A DNA stretch of 64,000 nt from Oscillospiraceae bacterium (GTDB taxonomy: Bacteria; Bacillota; Clostridia; Oscillospirales; Oscillospiraceae): the NCBI GenBank assembly GCA_021202845.1, contig JAJQCF010000008.1:1-64000 (forward strand). The letters are read 5' to 3'. Of the stretch, positions 42,204-51,775 are shown in pieces. How positions within the stretch are numbered: position 1 is the stretch's first letter; every line of letters starts with the position of its first letter. The position numbers and the translations under genes are program-made. The notes below the pieces were generated by a model, which worked only from the letters and a program-made list of their open reading frames with translations, was not told where the DNA came from and did not search any database.

Positions 42204-44288
42204 ATGCTGGAGCTGCTATCTCCCGCGGGAAGTCCCGAAGCCGTTGTTGCCGCCGTGCAGAGCGGCGCGGATGCCGTGTATCTCGGCCTCGGCGGTTTTA
42301 ACGCCCGCCGCGGCGCAAAAAACTTTACAGAGCAGGAATTTATTGACGCGGCGCGCTACTGCCGTGCGCGCGGGTGCAAGGTGTACGCCGCGCTGAACAC
42401 GCTCGTGGCCGACCGCGAGCTGCCGGAGCTGATGCGCCTCGGGCGCTTCGTCTCGGAAAACGGCGCGGACGCGGTGCTGGTGCAGGACCTTGGCGCGGCG
42501 CGCGTTATGCGGGAGGTTTGCCCGGATTTGCCGCTGCACGCCAGCACGCAGATGAGCGTACACAACCTTGCCGGAGTTTACGCGGCGAGAGATTTGGGCA
42601 TGAAGCGCGTTGTTTTGGCACGTGAGCTGAGCTCGGAGCAGATAAAATATATCGCTGCCCGCTCGCCCATTGAGATAGAAGTCTTTGTCCACGGCGCGCT
42701 GTGCTTTTGCTACAGCGGGCAGTGCTATATGTCCGCGCTCATAGGCCGCCGCAGCGGTAACCGCGGCGCCTGCGCCCAGCCCTGCCGCCTGCGCTACAGC
42801 ATGGGCAGAATGGCGGACAACTACCCCCTGAGCTTAAAGGATAACTGCCTTGTGCAGCACCTTGGCGCTCTGGACGAGGCGGGCGTAGCCTGCGTGAAAA
42901 TTGAAGGGCGCATGAGAAGGCCGGAGTACACGGCCATAGTTACGGAAATTTATTCTCACGCCGTCCACGGCATCGCGCCGAGCGAAAGGGACCTCCGCCG
43001 CCTTGAGGCGGCCTTTTCGCGCGAGGGCTTCACGGACGGCTACTTCACCGGTGAGCACGGCGCGGAGATGTTCGGCACGGCGGGCGAGCCCGACCCCGAC
43101 GCCAAAAAGCTGTACAACGAAGCGCGCAAAAAATACGCCTCCGGCGAGGCTCGGCGCGTGGACGCGGCCTTTCACATAACCGTTCACCTTGGCCGCCCCG
43201 TGGAGCTGACGGCGGCGGACGGCGAGGGCGCGGTTGTCACCGTTTACGGCCCCGCGCCGGAAAAGGCGGAGACAACGCCCTTGACAAAGAGCGCGCTCAG
43301 CGAGCAGCTCTACAAAACCGGCGGCACGCCCTACCGCTGCCGCGGCGTGGTATCCGTGCTGGACGACGGGCTCTATCTCCCGCCCGCGGCCATCAACGCC
43401 CTGCGCCGCCGCGCGCTGGAGGCGCTGACGGAAAAGCGCGCGGAGCTGCCCCAGCGCCGCTACGGCGCCGCGCCGCGCCCCGTTCGGCCGCTGCCGACGC
43501 CCGCCGTGCCGGAGCTGAGAGTGCAGGTGCTGACAGCGGAGCAGCTGACGCCGGAGCTGGCCGCGCCGGACTACTCCGCGCTGTGCGCGCCGCTGGAGCT
43601 GCTGGCGAGCGCGCCGGAGCGTTTCGAGCCGTTCCGCGCCGCGGGCAAGACCATATGCGCCGTGCTGCCGCGGGTCATCTCGGACGCGCAGTTCCCCGAA
43701 ATTGCCGAGATGATGAAAAGCGCGCGCGAGGCGGGAGCGAGCGAGGCGCTGGTAGGCAACCTCGGCCACATTGCGCTGGCGCGCAGCGCGTTCGAGTGCG
43801 TACGGGGCGACTTCGGGCTGAACGCGTTCAACTCTTACGCGCTGGAGGAACTGGGCCGCGCGGGGCTGCGCTCCACTACCGTCTCGTTCGAGCTCAGGCT
43901 GGCGCAGATACGCGACATGGCCAAGAGCATCGAGACGGAGCTTATAGTCTACGGCCGCCTGCCGCTCATGGTCAGCGAGCAGTGCATAATAAAGCGCTCG
44001 TCAGGCGAGTGTACCTGCTCCGCGCCCGCTGCGCTCTCCGACCGCATGGGGTCTGTGTTCCCCGTTGTGCGCGAGTTCGGGTGCAGAAATGTTGTTTACA
44101 ACGCGCATAAGCTGTTCATGGCGGACAGGGCGAACGATTTGCTCTCCGCCGGAGCGGGAATCTGGCGGCTCATGTTCACAACCGAGAGCCCGCGCGAGTG
44201 CTGCGAGATAACAAAAGCCTACCTCGGCCAATCCGCTTACCGTCCCAACGGCCTGACACGCGGACTTTACTACCGAGGTGTGGAATAA
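42204..44288 (+). CDS. Peptidase U32 family protein with DUF3656 domain, RlhA-like
   Basis: The 694-residue protein matches the large U32 proteins: ELLSPAGSPEAVVAAVQSGADAVYLG at the start, and the conserved cysteines of CFCYSGQCYMSALIGRRSGNRGACAQPCR (about 170-197), plus two more near CSGECTC. In E. coli the similar RlhA is needed for hydroxylation of 23S rRNA C2501; other U32 proteins modify tRNA or act in ubiquinone synthesis. RNA hydroxylation is therefore more likely than proteolysis. Confidence 0.85.
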   Translation: MLELLSPAGSPEAVVAAVQSGADAVYLGLGGFNARRGAKNFTEQEFIDAARYCRARGCKVYAALNTLVADRELPELMRLGRFVSENGADAVLVQDLGAARVMREVCPDLPLHASTQMSVHNLAGVYAARDLGMKRVVLARELSSEQIKYIAARSPIEIEVFVHGALCFCYSGQCYMSALIGRRSGNRGACAQPCRLRYSMGRMADNYPLSLKDNCLVQHLGALDEAGVACVKIEGRMRRPEYTAIVTEIYSHAVHGIAPSERDLRRLEAAFSREGFTDGYFTGEHGAEMFGTAGEPDPDAKKLYNEARKKYASGEARRVDAAFHITVHLGRPVELTAADGEGAVVTVYGPAPEKAETTPLTKSALSEQLYKTGGTPYRCRGVVSVLDDGLYLPPAAINALRRRALEALTEKRAELPQRRYGAAPRPVRPLPTPAVPELRVQVLTAEQLTPELAAPDYSALCAPLELLASAPERFEPFRAAGKTICAVLPRVISDAQFPEIAEMMKSAREAGASEALVGNLGHIALARSAFECVRGDFGLNAFNSYALEELGRAGLRSTTVSFELRLAQIRDMAKSIETELIVYGRLPLMVSEQCIIKRSSGECTCSAPAALSDRMGSVFPVVREFGCRNVVYNAHKLFMADRANDLLSAGAGIWRLMFTTESPRECCEITKAYLGQSAYRPNGLTRGLYYRGVE

Positions 44289-44341
44289 ATAAAATGTCAA
44301 AGCGAAAGTACAAATAATAAGAAAAAGCGAGGGAAAACACC

Positions 44342-44908
44342 ATGAAAATCATTCTTGCATCAGCGTCTCCGCGGCGCAGGGAGCTGCTGGACGTTACCCG
44401 CCTGAAGTACGAGGTCATACCCGCCGTGGGAGAGGAAAAGCCCTACCCCGAGCTCCTGCCCTCCCAGCTGGCCGCGCGCCGCTCACGCGACAAGGCCGCG
44501 GAGGTGGCCGCGGGCAGGGAAGGAGACATAGTTATAGCGGCGGATACGCTCGTGTCTCTGGACAGCGTGGTTTACGGCAAGCCGAAAGACGCAGACGACG
44601 CAAGGCGCATACTGCTTGAGCTGGCGGGGCGCACACACCGCGTATACACCGGCATCACCGTGGCGCACGGCGGCGATTTCGACACGCAGGTCGAGCAGAC
44701 AAACGTCTGGATGCGCGAGCTGACGGAGCGCGAGCTGGACGAGTACATCGCCAGCGGCGAGCCTATGGACAAGGCGGGAGCCTACGCCATTCAGGGGCTG
44801 GCCTCCGTGTTTATAACCCGCGTGGACGGGGACTACTGCAATGTTGTCGGCCTGCCGGTCAGCAGACTGAGTATAATGCTAAAAAAGCTGGGTGTTGAAC
44901 TGATTTGA
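44342..44908 (+). CDS. maf: Maf-family nucleotide pyrophosphatase
   Basis: The 188-residue protein has the Maf signature LASASPRRRELL, the catalytic Asp in AADTLV and the KPKDADDARRILLELAGRTH segment. Maf proteins hydrolyse non-canonical or pyrimidine nucleoside triphosphates. It overlaps mreC by 4 bp; maf-mreC-mreD is a common cell-shape cluster. Confidence 0.92.
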   Translation: MKIILASASPRRRELLDVTRLKYEVIPAVGEEKPYPELLPSQLAARRSRDKAAEVAAGREGDIVIAADTLVSLDSVVYGKPKDADDARRILLELAGRTHRVYTGITVAHGGDFDTQVEQTNVWMRELTERELDEYIASGEPMDKAGAYAIQGLASVFITRVDGDYCNVVGLPVSRLSIMLKKLGVELI

Positions 44909-45753
44909 AGCTCTCGTCATATCTGAAGAAATACGGCCCGCGCCTTGCCGCCGTCGTCATAGCCGCAGCGCTCATCGTCGGTCTGGCCTCGTCCGCCGCC
45001 GACGGCTCGGCGGGTCTGCTCTCCAACGCGGCGGGCGCAATCGGCGCGCCGGTGCAGCGCGCGGCCACAGCCATGGTCGGCTGGTTGGAGAGCCTTTACG
45101 GTTATCTTTATGAATATGACACGCTTGTTGCGGAAAACGAGGAGCTGCGCAGCGCTCTTGCCGAGCTGCAGGCCGACAGCCGCGACTATGACGAGGTGGC
45201 CGCGGAAAATGAGCGCCTGCGCGAGCTGCTGAATCTCAGCGAAAAGCACTCCGACTTTGTCTACGAGTCGGCAAAAATTGTCGCGTGGGATGCGGGGAAC
45301 TACTCCTCCGCCTTTACTATCAGCAAGGGCATGGACAGCGGCATAGAAGCGGGCGACAGCGTTATCACCGAGTACGGCGCGCTGGTCGGTCAGGTCTCCG
45401 AGGTCGGCGACACTTGGGCCACGGTGCGCACCGTGGTCGATGTCGGCATGGGCGTGGGCGTGCTGGTCGGCAGCGGCGGCTACGCCGGAGTGCTGACGGG
45501 CGAGTATTCGCTTATGCAGAGCGGCCTGACGCGCGTGGCGTATTTAACCTCCGGCTCACAGATATTCGATGGGGATGAGGTTCTGACCTCCGGCAGCGGC
45601 GGAGCGTTCCCCGCGGGGCTGCTCATAGGCACCGTGACCGCGGTTATGACCGAGGCGGGCGGCCAGAGCACCTACGGAGTTGTGGAGCCGGCAGCTGACT
45701 TCGACACGCTCTCACAGGTTTTTGTGATAAAGGACTTTGACATCACGGAGTGA
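44905..45753 (+). CDS. mreC: Rod shape-determining protein MreC
   Basis: The 282-residue protein has a short cytosolic start, one membrane helix (about 14-32), a coiled coil (VAENEELRSALAELQADSRDYDEVAAENERLRELL) and beta domains. It scaffolds peptidoglycan synthesis outside the membrane. The start is a TTG overlapping the maf stop. mreB is not in the window. Confidence 0.9.
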   Translation: MKLSSYLKKYGPRLAAVVIAAALIVGLASSAADGSAGLLSNAAGAIGAPVQRAATAMVGWLESLYGYLYEYDTLVAENEELRSALAELQADSRDYDEVAAENERLRELLNLSEKHSDFVYESAKIVAWDAGNYSSAFTISKGMDSGIEAGDSVITEYGALVGQVSEVGDTWATVRTVVDVGMGVGVLVGSGGYAGVLTGEYSLMQSGLTRVAYLTSGSQIFDGDEVLTSGSGGAFPAGLLIGTVTAVMTEAGGQSTYGVVEPAADFDTLSQVFVIKDFDITE

Positions 45754-45756
45754 GCC

Positions 45757-46269
45757 ATGATAATTTTTGACCTAATCAATCTGCAAAAAATACGCAGGGC
45801 GATATTATATCTCGCGGTCATAGCCGTGTCGCTCGTGCTGCAAAACACCATGCTCAACCACGTGGCGCCGCTGGGTGTGCGCTGTATGTTCATTCCCGCG
45901 GTCACAGCCGTCATCGGTATGCTGGAGGGCGGCGTTTGGGGCTGTATGCTGGGCGTCGCGGCGGGCGCGCTGTGCGACATCTCGTTTTCCGGCTCCACAG
46001 TGCTGTTCACGCTGACGCTGCCAATAGTGGGTTTTTTCAGCGGCGTGGCGGGCGAGTACCTTGTCAACCGCCGCTTTCTGGCCTGCTGCCTCACGGCGCT
46101 GGCGGCGCTGGCTGTCGCGGCGTTTGTTCAGGCGCTGGCGGCCTTCTTTTCCGTGGACGCGCGCTTCGGGGCGGTGATGCGCACGGCGGCGCTGCAAACG
46201 GCGTGGTCGGTGCCGTTCATCTTCCCCGCGTGGCTTTCCTGCCGCGCCATATACGGCATGGGCAGATAG
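45757..46269 (+). CDS. mreD: Rod shape-determining protein MreD
   Basis: The 170-residue protein has about five membrane helices and the MreD pattern (LQNTMLNHVAPLGVRCMFIPAVTAVIGMLEGGVWGCMLGVAAGALCDI). It lies 3 bp after mreC. The penicillin-binding protein 2 that usually follows is absent; ychF comes next. Confidence 0.85.
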   Translation: MIIFDLINLQKIRRAILYLAVIAVSLVLQNTMLNHVAPLGVRCMFIPAVTAVIGMLEGGVWGCMLGVAAGALCDISFSGSTVLFTLTLPIVGFFSGVAGEYLVNRRFLACCLTALAALAVAAFVQALAAFFSVDARFGAVMRTAALQTAWSVPFIFPAWLSCRAIYGMGR

Positions 46270-46315
46270 AACAGAGAGAAACTTCACTTGAGAACAAAGG
46301 AGCTTGTTTAATACT

Positions 46316-47410
46316 ATGAAATTAGGTATCGTCGGACTGCCGAATGTCGGCAAATCAACACTTTTTAACGCCATAACCAGCGCGGGGGCGGACAGCGCCA
46401 ACTACCCGTTCTGCACCATTGAGCCGAACGTCGGCGTTGTCACGGTGCCGGACGAGCGGCTGGACTTCCTCTGCGAGCTATACAGCCCGAAAAAGCGCAC
46501 GCCAGCGGTTGTTGAGTTTGTGGACATCGCCGGTCTGGTGCGCGGCGCCTCCAAGGGCGAGGGGCTGGGCAACAAGTTCCTGGGCAATATCCGCGCGACC
46601 GATGCCATTGTCCACGTCGTGCGCTGCTTTGACGACGAAAACGTCATACACGTCGAGGGCGGGACGGACCCCGTGCGCGACATGGAGATAATAAACCTTG
46701 AGCTGATTTTAGCCGATATGGAAATGGTCGAGCGGCGCGTGGAGAAGGCAAAAAAAGCCGCCAAGGGCGGCGACAAGGCGCTGCTGCGCGAGGCGGAGCT
46801 TTTTGAACGGCTGCTGGCACACCTGAACGATGGCAAAAGCGCACGCACGTTCGAGTGCAGCGAGGACGAGGCCGAGACTGTTGCCACCAGCGACCTGCTG
46901 ACGCTCAAGCCCGTCATCTACGCCTGCAACATGGACGAGGAGGGCATGAGCGACTACGCCGCCAACGCATACTATCAGGCCGTGGCCGCTGCCGCCGCGG
47001 CGGAGGGCGCGCAGGTGCTGCCGATATGCGCCAAGGTGGAGGCCGAGCTGGGCGAGCTGGACGAGGAAGAGCGCGCGCTGTTTTTGGAGGAAATGGGTCT
47101 TACCGAGGGCGGCTTGGAGCGGCTTATAAAGTGCTCTTACGCGCTTTTGGGGCTTATATCCTTCCTCACCTGCGGGCCGGACGAGTGCCGCGCGTGGACG
47201 ATAACCAAGGGTACAAAGGCGCCCAAGGCGGCGGGCAAGATTCACTCTGACATAGAGCGCGGCTTTATCCGCGCCGAGATTGTGGCCTTTGACGACCTGA
47301 AAGAGTGCGGCAGCATGGCGGCCGCCCGCGAAAAGGGACTTGTGCGCGCCGAGGGCAAGGATTACGTGATGGCTGACGGCGACGTTACATATTTCCGCTT
47401 CAACGTGTGA
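46316..47410 (+). CDS. ychF: Redox-regulated ATPase YchF
   Basis: The 364-residue Obg-family P-loop protein starts MKLGIVGLPNVGKSTLFN, with G1 GLPNVGKST, G3 DIAGLV, an NMDE variant of G4, and the C-terminal TGS domain (FLTCGPDECRAWTI...). YchF prefers ATP and is linked to translation and oxidative stress. The ribosome binding site AAAGGAG is unusually far (13 nt) from the ATG, but the family start is unambiguous. Confidence 0.95.
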   Translation: MKLGIVGLPNVGKSTLFNAITSAGADSANYPFCTIEPNVGVVTVPDERLDFLCELYSPKKRTPAVVEFVDIAGLVRGASKGEGLGNKFLGNIRATDAIVHVVRCFDDENVIHVEGGTDPVRDMEIINLELILADMEMVERRVEKAKKAAKGGDKALLREAELFERLLAHLNDGKSARTFECSEDEAETVATSDLLTLKPVIYACNMDEEGMSDYAANAYYQAVAAAAAAEGAQVLPICAKVEAELGELDEEERALFLEEMGLTEGGLERLIKCSYALLGLISFLTCGPDECRAWTITKGTKAPKAAGKIHSDIERGFIRAEIVAFDDLKECGSMAAAREKGLVRAEGKDYVMADGDVTYFRFNV

Positions 47411-48126
47411 TGCGGAGGCCGGAATACATACCGGGAGCGCAAAAGGCGGGGCGCATCGACGCGCTCGACCTTTGGCGCTCCCTTGCCATTTTAGCGATGG
47501 TTGCGTACCACTTCCTGTGGGACATCACGCAGCTGGGCGTGCTGGAACGGGAAACGCTCGCCTCCGCGCCGGCTGAGGCGCTGCGCTGTTTCAGCGCGGC
47601 GAGCTTCATCATCGTCTCCGGCGCGGCGTCGTGCTTTTCCCGCGATAATCTCCGCCGCGGGTTTTATATTTTCTGCGCGGGGCTGCTGGTGTCGCTGGTC
47701 ACGGCGGCGCTGGGCATGGCCGTGGCGTTCGGAATATTGCAGTTTTTGGGCATTATGACAATGCTCTGTCACTTCGCGCGCCCGTGGCTGGAAAGACTGC
47801 GCGCGCCGTGGACGCCGCTGCTGTGGGCGGCGCTCTGGGCGCTGAGCCAAGCCGTTACGCGGAGCGTGACGGTAGGCGCGCGGTGGCTCTACCCGCTGGG
47901 GCTGCGCTATGAGGGCTTCGGCTCCGCGGACTACTACCCGCTGCTGCCGTGGGCGTTCGCGTATTTCATCGGTGTCTGGCTCGGCGGCGAGCTGTCCCGC
48001 CGACGCAGCTGCCCGCTGCTGACAAAGCGCCTCCCCGCCGCCCTGACCGCCCCGGGAAGGTACAGCCTGATTATATACCTGCTGCACCAGCCCGTCCTGC
48101 TGGCAGTGTGCTGGGCGGTGTTTTGA
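47410..48126 (+). CDS. DUF1624 membrane protein (heparan-alpha-glucosaminide N-acetyltransferase-like)
   Basis: The 238-residue protein has the DUF1624 start (RIDALDLWRSLAILAMVAYHFLWDI), about six membrane helices and the ending YSLIIYLLHQPVLLA. Family members are suspected transmembrane acyltransferases for surface glycans. The ATG overlaps the ychF stop (GTGATG); a GTG 3 bp earlier is possible. Its last 56 bp overlap the convergent ABC ATPase gene. Confidence 0.82.
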   Translation: MRRPEYIPGAQKAGRIDALDLWRSLAILAMVAYHFLWDITQLGVLERETLASAPAEALRCFSAASFIIVSGAASCFSRDNLRRGFYIFCAGLLVSLVTAALGMAVAFGILQFLGIMTMLCHFARPWLERLRAPWTPLLWAALWALSQAVTRSVTVGARWLYPLGLRYEGFGSADYYPLLPWAFAYFIGVWLGGELSRRRSCPLLTKRLPAALTAPGRYSLIIYLLHQPVLLAVCWAVF

Positions 48127-48754
48127 CAGACAGCGCTTTGCCGCTCTGCATTTCCGCCACCTCGCCGCAGAGAAGCGCGATGTCCTCCGCGTGGTGGGAG
48201 GTGAGTATTATAAGCCTGTCCTGCTCCTTGCACTGCAAAAGCACCTCCCGCAGCGTTCGGGCGCTCTCCGCGTCCAGCGCGTTGAACGGCTCGTCCAAAA
48301 TCAGCAGCCGCGGCTCCTCCATGAGCGCTTGTATGATACCCAGTTTTTGCTTCATGCCGAGCGAATACTTCCTGACCGGCTGCTTCGAGTGCGCGTCCAG
48401 CGAAAAGCGCTGCATCCACTCAATAATCCGCGCTTCGGAAATTTTGTTTTTAATTCCCGCCAGCATTTTCAGGTTTTCCAGACCGCTGAACTGTTCAAGC
48501 AGCTCCGGTTTTTCTATCAGCAGCCCCATGTCGGGCGGGAAGTCCATATCCTTGTGCAGCGTTCTGCCGTCCGCAATAATTTCTCCGCTTGTGGGGCGGA
48601 TAAGGCCGGAGAGCGCGCGCAGCAGCATGGTTTTGCTGCTGCCGTTCACACCGACAATACCATAAATTTTGCCGCTGCAAAACTCCAAATTGATGTTGTC
48701 CAGCACTTTGCAATGCCGCAGCTCCTTAGTGAGCGAGTTCACCTGTATCAGCAT
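48071..48754 (-). CDS. ABC transporter ATP-binding protein with altered Walker A
   Basis: The 227-residue protein is an ABC-2-type exporter ATPase. The signature YSLGMKQKLG, Walker B LLILDEP and the switch histidine in TSHHAED are normal. The Walker A reads GVNGSSKT (35-42), with Ser40 where the glycine before Lys is nearly invariant. GGGAG lies 8 nt before the chosen ATG; the longer frame runs into the permease gene. It is the last gene of a lipoprotein-permease-permease-ATPase operon. Confidence 0.85.
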   Translation of the reverse strand: MLIQVNSLTKELRHCKVLDNINLEFCSGKIYGIVGVNGSSKTMLLRALSGLIRPTSGEIIADGRTLHKDMDFPPDMGLLIEKPELLEQFSGLENLKMLAGIKNKISEARIIEWMQRFSLDAHSKQPVRKYSLGMKQKLGIIQALMEEPRLLILDEPFNALDAESARTLREVLLQCKEQDRLIILTSHHAEDIALLCGEVAEMQSGKALSVKTPPSTLPAGRAGAAGI

Positions 48755-48770
48755 TTTTGCCGCTCCCTTC

Positions 48771-49433
48771 TCAAAAAATATCTCCGCGCACACCCACGCG
48801 GAACAAATATGCGGTAAGCAGCGCAAGGGCGGCGAGCAGCGCCGCATAGCCGGCGCAGCCTTCCGTGAAAACCCATGAGAACACAAGCGCGCCGCGAAAG
48901 CTCGTATATTTGTACAGAAACGGCGCCGCGGCAAGGTTATCCGCAGCTGCCAGCAGAAATGTCAAAATATATGCGTTGTCCGCCGGAACTCGGACGGAGG
49001 CGCGGCGGAGCACGGACGCGAGTGTGCCCATGAGCATAAAGCCCAGCAGCTCTTTCAAAAATATGTCCAAAATGTCCAATGCGGATTTTTCCGTCACGGG
49101 GCGGAAGCACAGTATGGCGAAAAGGCAGACCAGAGCAATCCAAGCGCAAAAGCAAACGAAGGCAAAACCCCACTGGCGCAGGAGCGTTATCGCCGCCGCT
49201 TTTTTTCGGCTGCCGACTCTCACCGCGCAGGGTGTCGTCATTCGGCGGTCAAGCGCGGCGCATATCAGCAGATAAACCGGCGTCAGCACAACGATGTAAA
49301 ATCTGTACGAAAACAGATTGGCAAACCAGTTTGTCTCGTCGGCGGCAAAGTTCAGCGTCACCAAAATGAGCGCCGCCAGAAAAACGGCGAGGCAGCAGAC
49401 AAAGGGCGGCGCGTACATACGGCGCAGGCTCAT
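48771..49433 (-). CDS. ABC exporter membrane subunit (short)
   Basis: The 220-residue protein has about six hydrophobic segments and a basic loop (DRRMTTPCAVRVGSRKKAA), as in small ABC-2-type permeases. It overlaps the preceding permease gene (ATGA) and precedes the ATPase by 16 bp. GGGAG lies 6 nt before the ATG. Confidence 0.65.
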   Translation of the reverse strand: MSLRRMYAPPFVCCLAVFLAALILVTLNFAADETNWFANLFSYRFYIVVLTPVYLLICAALDRRMTTPCAVRVGSRKKAAAITLLRQWGFAFVCFCAWIALVCLFAILCFRPVTEKSALDILDIFLKELLGFMLMGTLASVLRRASVRVPADNAYILTFLLAAADNLAAAPFLYKYTSFRGALVFSWVFTEGCAGYAALLAALALLTAYLFRVGVRGDIF

Positions 49434-50269
49434 AGTATCTCCCTGCCGCGCCAATAGCCGACCGCGAGCAGCGCCGCGCTGACAAGGGCGAGCGAGCCGA
49501 AAGCCAGCAGCACGTCCTGTGCGCTTATTGCCGCGGTCAGCGCGCTTGCCGCCATTGGCTGCGTTACAATGGTGATGTTGATGTCCATGTGTCCGCGCAG
49601 CAGCAGATTTGCCGCATAGCTGCCGAGGCGCAGCACAGCATACGGCAGCAGCAGCGCGGCAAGGGTGCTTTTCGGCCTTGCAATCTCCTGAACGCCGAGG
49701 ACGAAAAGGGCGTAAAGCGCCAGCTTCAGCGCGTTGAGGAACGCATACAAAAGCGCTTCGTAAACAGGGTTTAGGCAGTAGAGCGAATAGCAGAACATAG
49801 TCTCCTTGGGAACTCTGTAAAAATACTGCTCCGTCAGCGGCGCGTCGGCGGGAAAAACGAGGTATGTAACGGCTATATTCAGCAAAAACAGCAGCGCAAA
49901 AATCACGAACGTAACCAGCCCGACCGCCGCGGCCTTGGCCAGATAATAGCTCCCGCGCCCCTTGCGTATTATCAGCAGCGTCAAAGCGGAGCCTCTATCC
50001 TCGCCGACAAACAGCATCCCCGCCGCCAAAACGGGAATGACAAACACCAGCACATTATATATCATTATGCCCCAGCCCGACGTGTTGAGAAAGAACCAAT
50101 ACTGAAACGCATTGAGGCTCATATCCGAGTCGCCGTCTATATACTGCACATTCATAAAATACGCGCTAATCGGGTCGGCAATCATTATCACAAGCATAAC
50201 CAGCACAACAGCTTGAAACAGCCAATTTTTGCGCAGCAGCTTGCGCATATCGGAAATCAAGTAGGCCAT
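49430..50269 (-). CDS. ABC exporter membrane subunit
   Basis: The 279-residue protein has a basic cytoplasmic start (MAYLISDMRKLLRKN), about six membrane helices and an ABC-2-like pattern (FVGEDRGSALTLLIIRKGRGSYYLAKA). AAAGGAG lies 9 nt upstream of the chosen ATG. It pairs with the shorter permease and the ATPase. Confidence 0.7.
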   Translation of the reverse strand: MAYLISDMRKLLRKNWLFQAVVLVMLVIMIADPISAYFMNVQYIDGDSDMSLNAFQYWFFLNTSGWGIMIYNVLVFVIPVLAAGMLFVGEDRGSALTLLIIRKGRGSYYLAKAAAVGLVTFVIFALLFLLNIAVTYLVFPADAPLTEQYFYRVPKETMFCYSLYCLNPVYEALLYAFLNALKLALYALFVLGVQEIARPKSTLAALLLPYAVLRLGSYAANLLLRGHMDINITIVTQPMAASALTAAISAQDVLLAFGSLALVSAALLAVGYWRGREIL

Positions 50270-50310
50270 TTTCGCACGCTCCTTTCCGCGTTCGGCTGAC
50301 AGAGGGTTAA

Positions 50311-51582
50311 TCAATCATACGTATACGTAAGAACGCTGTCCACGGCTATAATTTCGGCGTCGCCTTGTTTTTGCGGACCGTCGGGGGTGATAGCGAGGGA
50401 GAGCGTGTCCGCGGTGAGGGCGTGGGCGTAGCATGCGCGAATGGTGACGGTGAAGTTCGCTTGCTTCGGCAGCAGCGTGAACGAGCCGCAGCCGCTGAGG
50501 GTGTCAGCGTCGTCGGAGGGCAGCGCGGCGAACCACACAACGCCGGACGGTGCGCCCGTGGCGTAGGTCGGTTCCAAGGAGACCGTGACGCGCTTGCCGT
50601 CGGAGATGTATTCGTCGGCCTTGGCAAACGAGTTGTCCTCCATTTCCAGATACGCGCTGTCCCATGTCACGCCGACAGCGTCCGCCCAGCGTTCTTCCGG
50701 CGGCTGCAGCCATTGGTAGCTGTATGTCACCAACACGCTGCCGTCCGCGCCGCGCGCCGTGCCCAGAGCGAGGACAAGCGCCGCTTCGTCCAGCGCAGCG
50801 TCCAGTTCCTCCGAGTCGGCGGCATAGCTCGCCGCGCTGCCCTGCGTGTCATAAACAGTTATTATCGCGCTGCCGAACTTCGCCTCCGCGTCCTGCGAGA
50901 TTGCTTCCAGAGCCGAGGCGGAGAGACAGTCAAGGTAGGCTTGCGAAAAGCCGCGCTCCGTCAGCTCGTCGGAGCCTATTTCCGCCATTGACGCCGCGGG
51001 GTTGAACAGGGAGAGCGTCACATGGCAGGCACTCCATATCTGGGAGGAGTTGTCGCCGTAGCGGAGCTGGATTTTGACGTCTCTGCCAGTGCTTGTGTGG
51101 GTTGACCAACGCATCATATAGCTCTCCTCGCCCTTTATGGCGTTTTCCAGCGTGGCGTCGCTGTCCGTTTCGTCAGGCTCGCCGTAGGTTTGCAGCAGAT
51201 AGTCGCGGACGCCGACGAATATCTCCGCGCCGCTCTGCTCCTCCGTCTCATAGAAAACATAGTAGCCGTGGTAGAAAGCGCCGACGGAGTTGTAGCTGGA
51301 AAACAGCGCGGCGGGGAAGCCGGCGACCTCCTCGTCGTACTGCACGGTTTCCGGCAGAATGTCCAGCTCGGTCAGCGCGTCGCAGCTGTCGCCCCACTTC
51401 AGCGCGCCGACGCCGTCGCACTCCGCGGGCGCAGCCGCAGCTTCGGCGGGCTCGGCGGAGATAAGCGCGGCAATTTCCTCGCTTATCGCGCCCTCCGCGC
51501 TCTCCGCCCCGCAGCCCGCGAGCGTGAGCGCGCACAACAGCGAGCAGACGGTTATAATTCCTGCAAATGCTTGTTTTTTCAA
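50311..51582 (-). CDS. Lipoprotein of the ABC exporter operon
   Basis: The 423-residue protein begins with a lipoprotein signal ending LTLAGC, with lipidated C24, then an Ala/Glu-rich linker. The rest has no family I recognise. It is rich in Asp, Glu, Ser and aromatic residues, as in extracellular beta-rich domains. The start is a TTG, 8 nt after GGAAGGG. It is first in the exporter operon, 41 bp before the permease, and shares a control region with the PadR gene. Confidence 0.65.
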   Translation of the reverse strand: MKKQAFAGIITVCSLLCALTLAGCGAESAEGAISEEIAALISAEPAEAAAAPAECDGVGALKWGDSCDALTELDILPETVQYDEEVAGFPAALFSSYNSVGAFYHGYYVFYETEEQSGAEIFVGVRDYLLQTYGEPDETDSDATLENAIKGEESYMMRWSTHTSTGRDVKIQLRYGDNSSQIWSACHVTLSLFNPAASMAEIGSDELTERGFSQAYLDCLSASALEAISQDAEAKFGSAIITVYDTQGSAASYAADSEELDAALDEAALVLALGTARGADGSVLVTYSYQWLQPPEERWADAVGVTWDSAYLEMEDNSFAKADEYISDGKRVTVSLEPTYATGAPSGVVWFAALPSDDADTLSGCGSFTLLPKQANFTVTIRACYAHALTADTLSLAITPDGPQKQGDAEIIAVDSVLTYTYD

Positions 51583-51671
51583 CGCAATCACCCTTCCTGA
51601 ATATATTAACGAAAAATCTCGGCGGTTTGTGACGCCTGAAAAAATATTTTTATAAAAATTTTTCCGCTTCA

Positions 51672-51741
51672 ATCATATCAGCAAAAATCATGCTTGTCAA
51701 TAACAAGTTATGTTGACAAGCAATATTATTTTTGATATATT
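51672..51741. promoter_or_regulatory. Divergent promoters sharing one inverted repeat (PadR operator candidate)
   Basis: GCTTGTCAA (51692-51700) and TTGACAAGC (51713-51721) form a perfect 9-bp inverted repeat with a 12-bp centre. Each arm contains a -35 box. Plus strand: TTGACA (51713-51718), TATATT (51736-51741). Minus strand: TTGACA (51695-51700), TATGAT (51672-51677). Both spacers are 17 nt. One dimer bound here would block both promoters. Confidence 0.8.
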
Positions 51742-51775
51742 ATATTTGTTATTAAATTGTTTAGGAGGAGCTATC

